Assembly (NCBI GenBank): GCA_937901345.1
Contig: CALCHM010000071.1
Location: 1 to 9,153 of the forward strand
Direction: 5' to 3'
DNA: 9,153 nucleotides
Origin: an uncultured Prevotella sp.
GTDB lineage: Bacteria > Bacteroidota > Bacteroidia > Bacteroidales > Bacteroidaceae
Position numbers and translations under genes: made by a program. The notes beneath the pieces were generated by a model that was not told where the DNA came from, did not search any database, and saw nothing but the letters and a program-made list of their open reading frames with translations. Below, one piece after another: positions 6,323 through 9,153 of this stretch; the stretch's first letter is position 1; each line of letters opens with the position of its first letter.

Positions 6323-6814
6323 ATGAAAACATACCTTCTTTCACTAATCTTTGCGGCATGCTCCCTCTGTGGTAGCGCACAAGAAATTTACAAACTCGTC
6401 TATGAAAGTGCGAAGAACACGCTTGAAAATCCTGCCACCCCACTGGCGAAAGCGAAGATTGCACAATTTAAAATCAGTCAACTCACCTATCTCTATACAA
6501 AGGCATTTGAAACGATGCCCGAAGTGACCGATCGCTTTCTTGACCTGCAGGCATATTACCTGTCTGAGTTCTTAACGCTGTATCAAGAAGATTTGGTTAA
6601 TAGCATCAACCTAAGCGCTGAAGAGCGCGCCAAGCGTGCCATGATTTACGTGGATGCCACCGTTTCGAATCCCCTCTTTAACGACACGGACGAAGAAACC
6701 ATCTACGCCTTTATCCAAGAGGGCACTGAACTCACTCCCTTCTCGCTCGACACGGATTGGCAGAAAGCGCTTGCCGCAGTGGTGGCACAATTGAAACCTA
6801 AGGGAAACGAGTAA
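6323..6814 (+). CDS. Small exported protein of unknown function
   Basis: A 163-residue protein. I chose the ATG at 6323 over the in-frame ATG at 6254 because it begins with a classical signal peptide (MKTYLLSLIFAACSLCGSAQ), whereas the upstream extension (CCADFRYQRF) would bury it. Cleavage is likely after Ala19 (GSA/QE); Cys13 is a weak lipobox candidate. The mature part is predicted mostly helical and polar, with NPATPLAKAKIAQFKISQL (about 37-55), an aromatic-rich helix (LDLQAYYLSEFLTLY), then NPLFNDTDEETIYAFI and TPFSLDTDWQKAL near the C-terminus. It resembles hypothetical exported proteins I associate with Prevotella-type genomes, but I cannot name a family with confidence. It lies 75 bp after ruvC and 50 bp before the helicase gene on the same strand, probably as part of one transcript. 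It is probably periplasmic, so a direct role with the DNA-processing neighbours is unlikely. Confidence 0.8.
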   Translation: MKTYLLSLIFAACSLCGSAQEIYKLVYESAKNTLENPATPLAKAKIAQFKISQLTYLYTKAFETMPEVTDRFLDLQAYYLSEFLTLYQEDLVNSINLSAEERAKRAMIYVDATVSNPLFNDTDEETIYAFIQEGTELTPFSLDTDWQKALAAVVAQLKPKGNE

Positions 6815-6864
6815 CCAAACACACATGGAACGGGTAACCGACTACGGAAAACTAAAAACGCATC

Positions 6865-9006
6865 ATGCAAAACATTGAACTCCAAAAAGCGTGGCAAACC
6901 ATAGCAAACACTAACGTGAGTCTCTTTCTCACGGGTAAGGCGGGGACGGGAAAAACAACCTTTCTCCGCCAACTTCGTATGCAACTGCCCAAGCGCGTCG
7001 TTGTTTGCGCCTCAACGGGAATTGCGGCCATCAATGCGCAGGGCGTTACGCTCCACTCCATGTTTCAATTGCCATTTGCGCCTTATATTCCCGAAACGAC
7101 GTTCAACAACAATCAGCGTCGCTTCACCTTCTCCAAACAAAAGATTCGCCTCATACGAAGCATTGACGTGTTGGTGATTGATGAAGTGAGCATGGTGCGC
7201 GCCGATGTGCTTGATGCCGTTGACAGTGTCTTGCGGCGTTACCGCCATCGCTACAAACCCTTCGGTGGCGTGCAACTCCTGCTCATTGGCGACCTCCAGC
7301 AGTTGGCACCCGTGGTGAAAACTGAGGAGTGGGATTTGCTGAAGGCGCACTATGAAACGCCCTACTTCTTTAGCAGCAAGGCGCTGCAACAATTGAATTA
7401 CTACACCATTGAACTCAAAAAGGTGTATCGCCAAAGCGACCCTACCTTCCTTGAATTGCTCAACAAGGTACGCGAAAATCGCATTGACACGCAAACCCTT
7501 GCACACCTCAACACGCGCTACATCCCCAACTTCAACCCGCCTAAGGAAGAAGGTTACATTCGCCTCACCTCACACAACCGCCAGGCTGATGCCATCAATC
7601 AGAGCGAACTGGCGGCACTAACGACTAAAGAACACTACTTCGAAGCCAAGATTGAGGGCGAATTTCCCGAAATGTCGTTTCCCACGGACAAGGTGCTTGT
7701 GCTGAAGCGAGGCGCGCAGGTGATGTTCGTGAAAAACGATCGCGAAAAGCGCTTCTATAACGGCATGATTGGCACCATTACGGGCATTGACGACAACGGC
7801 ATAACCATTGTCCCCACGGATGCCGAAACGGAAATTAAAGTAACCTCCGAAGCGTGGCAAAACTGCAAGTACGTGCTCGATGAAGACACGAAAGAGATTT
7901 CTGAAAAAGTAATCGGCACCTTCACGCAACTCCCCCTCCGACTGGCATGGGCCATAACCATCCACAAGAGTCAGGGCCTCACCTTTGAGCGCGCCATCAT
8001 CAATGCACGCCAAGCCTTTGCCGCAGGTCAAACTTATGTGGCGCTGAGTCGTTGCAAGACGTTTGAGGGACTCGTGCTTAGCGACCCCATTCCTGCACAT
8101 GCCATCATCACTGACTATCAAGTGCGCAACTACACCCAGCAAATGGCAGAGCGCGAACCTACAGAAAATCAAATTCAAGAGGCACAGCGCAACTTCCTTT
8201 ACGCCACGCTTGAAGAACTCTATAACTTTACGTCCGTCATGTATGCCTATGCCGACGTGGTGCGCGTCATGGAAGAGCATTTTTCAAAACTTTACCCAGA
8301 ACTCATTGCGCGCTTTAAGGCATTAGAACCCGACTTGAGAAACGGCATTGAGACCGTTGCGAAGAAGTTCTGTACACAGGTGGAATTCCTCATTCAAACG
8401 GAGGAGCATCCCACCGAATCGCACAAATTGCAAGAGCGCATCAGTGCTGCAACGACCTACTTCCTCGACAAACTCTTGCCCCTTATCAAGCAAACGAGCG
8501 ATTTGTCCTTGCCTACAGATAGCAAGCGCGTGAAGGAGCGTGCCGAGACCTCAATTGAGACACTTCGCGAAGCACTCCGCGTAAAGACGCAGTTGCTTAA
8601 CTACGTTCAGAGCGCTCCCTTCTCGCTCACCGCCTACTTGCGCCGCAAGGCAGACATCCTGCTCGACATTGCAGACAAGGATGATTCTAGTACGAGCACG
8701 AAAGCAAGTAAGACACCCAAGAAGAAGGCGGAGAAAGAAGAAAAACTGACCGATGTGCCTCAGGATATCCTGCATCCACGCCTGTTCAACCTACTTCGAA
8801 CCTGGCGTGCTGAGAAGGCGCGCGAACTCGCAATGCCTGCCTACGTTGTGTTCTCACAACGTGCGCTGATAGCGATGACAAATGTGCAACCGCGAACCAC
8901 AGCCGAACTCAAGAAATTGCCTGGCGTGGGTAAAGCTGTCGTTGAGCGCTATGGCGATGCGCTGCTCGAACTCATTAATGAATACCTCTTGGAAGAAGAC
9001 GATTAA
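6865..9006 (+). CDS. Pif1-like SF1B DNA helicase with C-terminal HRDC domain
   Basis: A 713-residue ATP-dependent helicase of the Pif1/RecD-like group. Motifs in order: Walker A GKAGTGKTT (24-32), motif Ia ASTGIAAIN (49-57), Walker B VIDEVSMV (104-111, Asp106/Glu107), motif III GDLQQLAPV (142-150), Pif1-type ELKKVYRQSD near 190, motif V ITIHKSQGLTFERA (about 364-377) and motif VI TYVALSRCK (390-398). All ATPase motifs look intact. Residues about 430-600 are helical without a recognised domain. A Lys/Ser/Thr-rich linker (about 605-628) leads to an HRDC domain (about 636-708: HPRLFNLLRTWR, then LKKLPGVGKAVVERYG), a DNA-binding module better known from RecQ and RNase D. Pif1 enzymes unwind 5' to 3' and can clear G-quadruplexes, R-loops and forks; that role here is inference. 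The ATG at 6865 sits directly before the first conserved helix. Confidence 0.93.
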   Translation: MQNIELQKAWQTIANTNVSLFLTGKAGTGKTTFLRQLRMQLPKRVVVCASTGIAAINAQGVTLHSMFQLPFAPYIPETTFNNNQRRFTFSKQKIRLIRSIDVLVIDEVSMVRADVLDAVDSVLRRYRHRYKPFGGVQLLLIGDLQQLAPVVKTEEWDLLKAHYETPYFFSSKALQQLNYYTIELKKVYRQSDPTFLELLNKVRENRIDTQTLAHLNTRYIPNFNPPKEEGYIRLTSHNRQADAINQSELAALTTKEHYFEAKIEGEFPEMSFPTDKVLVLKRGAQVMFVKNDREKRFYNGMIGTITGIDDNGITIVPTDAETEIKVTSEAWQNCKYVLDEDTKEISEKVIGTFTQLPLRLAWAITIHKSQGLTFERAIINARQAFAAGQTYVALSRCKTFEGLVLSDPIPAHAIITDYQVRNYTQQMAEREPTENQIQEAQRNFLYATLEELYNFTSVMYAYADVVRVMEEHFSKLYPELIARFKALEPDLRNGIETVAKKFCTQVEFLIQTEEHPTESHKLQERISAATTYFLDKLLPLIKQTSDLSLPTDSKRVKERAETSIETLREALRVKTQLLNYVQSAPFSLTAYLRRKADILLDIADKDDSSTSTKASKTPKKKAEKEEKLTDVPQDILHPRLFNLLRTWRAEKARELAMPAYVVFSQRALIAMTNVQPRTTAELKKLPGVGKAVVERYGDALLELINEYLLEEDD

Positions 9007-9031
9007 CGTCAGTTTTTTCCATATCCCTAGT

Positions 9032-9080
9032 GCAGGGTGTGTCAAGACTTTCATTTTGACACACCCTGCTCATTATTTTT
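9032..9080 (+). terminator. Intrinsic terminator after the helicase gene
   Basis: GCAGGGTGTGTCAA (9032-9045) pairs perfectly with 9056-9069; a G-T wobble and one A-T pair extend it to a 6-nt loop (9048-9053). A T-rich tail with five T residues follows (9076-9080). The stem begins 25 bp after the stop codon. Its strength and symmetry would let it block transcription entering from the right as well. Confidence 0.88.
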
Positions 9081-9096
9081 GAAAGGTAACAATATA

Positions 9097-9153
9097 GGAG
9101 TTGACCCCAATTAGAATTTTGTACTTTAAATGACGCTGAAGGCGTCACCGCTC
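9097..9153. other. Possible edge of an insertion sequence or dispersed repeat
   Basis: After the terminator no gene is visible. The sequence TGACCCCAATTAGAATTTTG (from about 9103) has the look of some IS3-type ends (TGACCCC followed by an AT-rich stretch), and 9131-9137 forms a small hairpin with 9141-9147 (TGACGCT GAA GGCGTCA). This is a resemblance only: no transposase, second end or target duplication lies in the window. It could equally be the upstream region of the next gene. Confidence 0.2.

Noticed and set aside
7012..7506. 164-residue open frame on the minus strand opposite the helicase ATPase motifs
   Set aside because: Antisense shadow of strongly conserved coding sequence with no motif of its own.
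7618..8280. 220-residue open frame on the minus strand inside the helicase gene
   Set aside because: It lies wholly antisense to a gene with intact helicase motifs, shows no recognisable domain, and such frames arise from codon bias.
1..9153. Defence island, secondary-metabolite or other specialised multi-gene system
   Set aside because: All recognisable genes are housekeeping or widely conserved Bacteroidales genes; no toxin-antitoxin, restriction, reverse transcriptase, CRISPR or biosynthetic signature was found on either strand.

Overview
The window looks like ordinary chromosome from a member of the Bacteroidales, most likely a Prevotellaceae-type organism. The run sigma-54 regulator / LptE / small TPR-like protein / SecG is a gene order I associate with this group. 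The divergent ruvC spacer has TAnnTTTG-type -7 boxes as used by the Bacteroidota primary sigma factor, gene starts lack strong Shine-Dalgarno sequences, and the Pif1-type helicase with a C-terminal HRDC domain is also familiar from this phylum. No rRNA, tRNA, CRISPR array or complete mobile element is visible.

Layout. Positions 1-2645 (+ strand) hold an envelope cluster: the 3' part of a sigma-54 enhancer-binding protein gene (start lies before the window), lptE (overlapping it by 14 bp), a 239-aa TPR-like protein with a GTG start, and secG. A strong stem-loop at about 2658-2704 closes this unit, and a weaker one with a T6 tail (2802-2838) sits against the end of the convergent mutY. Positions 2837-5521 (- strand) hold, in transcription order, a secreted DUF1573 protein, mannose-1-phosphate guanylyltransferase (manC) and mutY. 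The manC-mutY gap carries a striking perfect 21-bp inverted repeat made almost only of purines on one strand. A 135-bp divergent spacer (5522-5656) holds promoters both ways. Positions 5657-9006 (+ strand) hold ruvC, a small exported protein of unknown function, and the Pif1-like helicase/HRDC gene, ended by a good terminator at 9032-9080. The last ~70 bases hold no gene, but may be the edge of an insertion sequence or a dispersed repeat.

How the genes work together. The first block serves envelope biogenesis (LPS transport to the outer membrane, Sec translocation) beside a transcription regulator. manC supplies GDP-mannose for glycans. mutY, ruvC and the helicase are DNA repair or recombination functions but are in separate transcription units. 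I did not find a clear new multi-gene system. The best leads are the purine-rich inverted repeat, the uncharacterised exported protein between ruvC and the helicase, the foldable lptE-TPR spacer, and the repeat-like sequence at the right edge.
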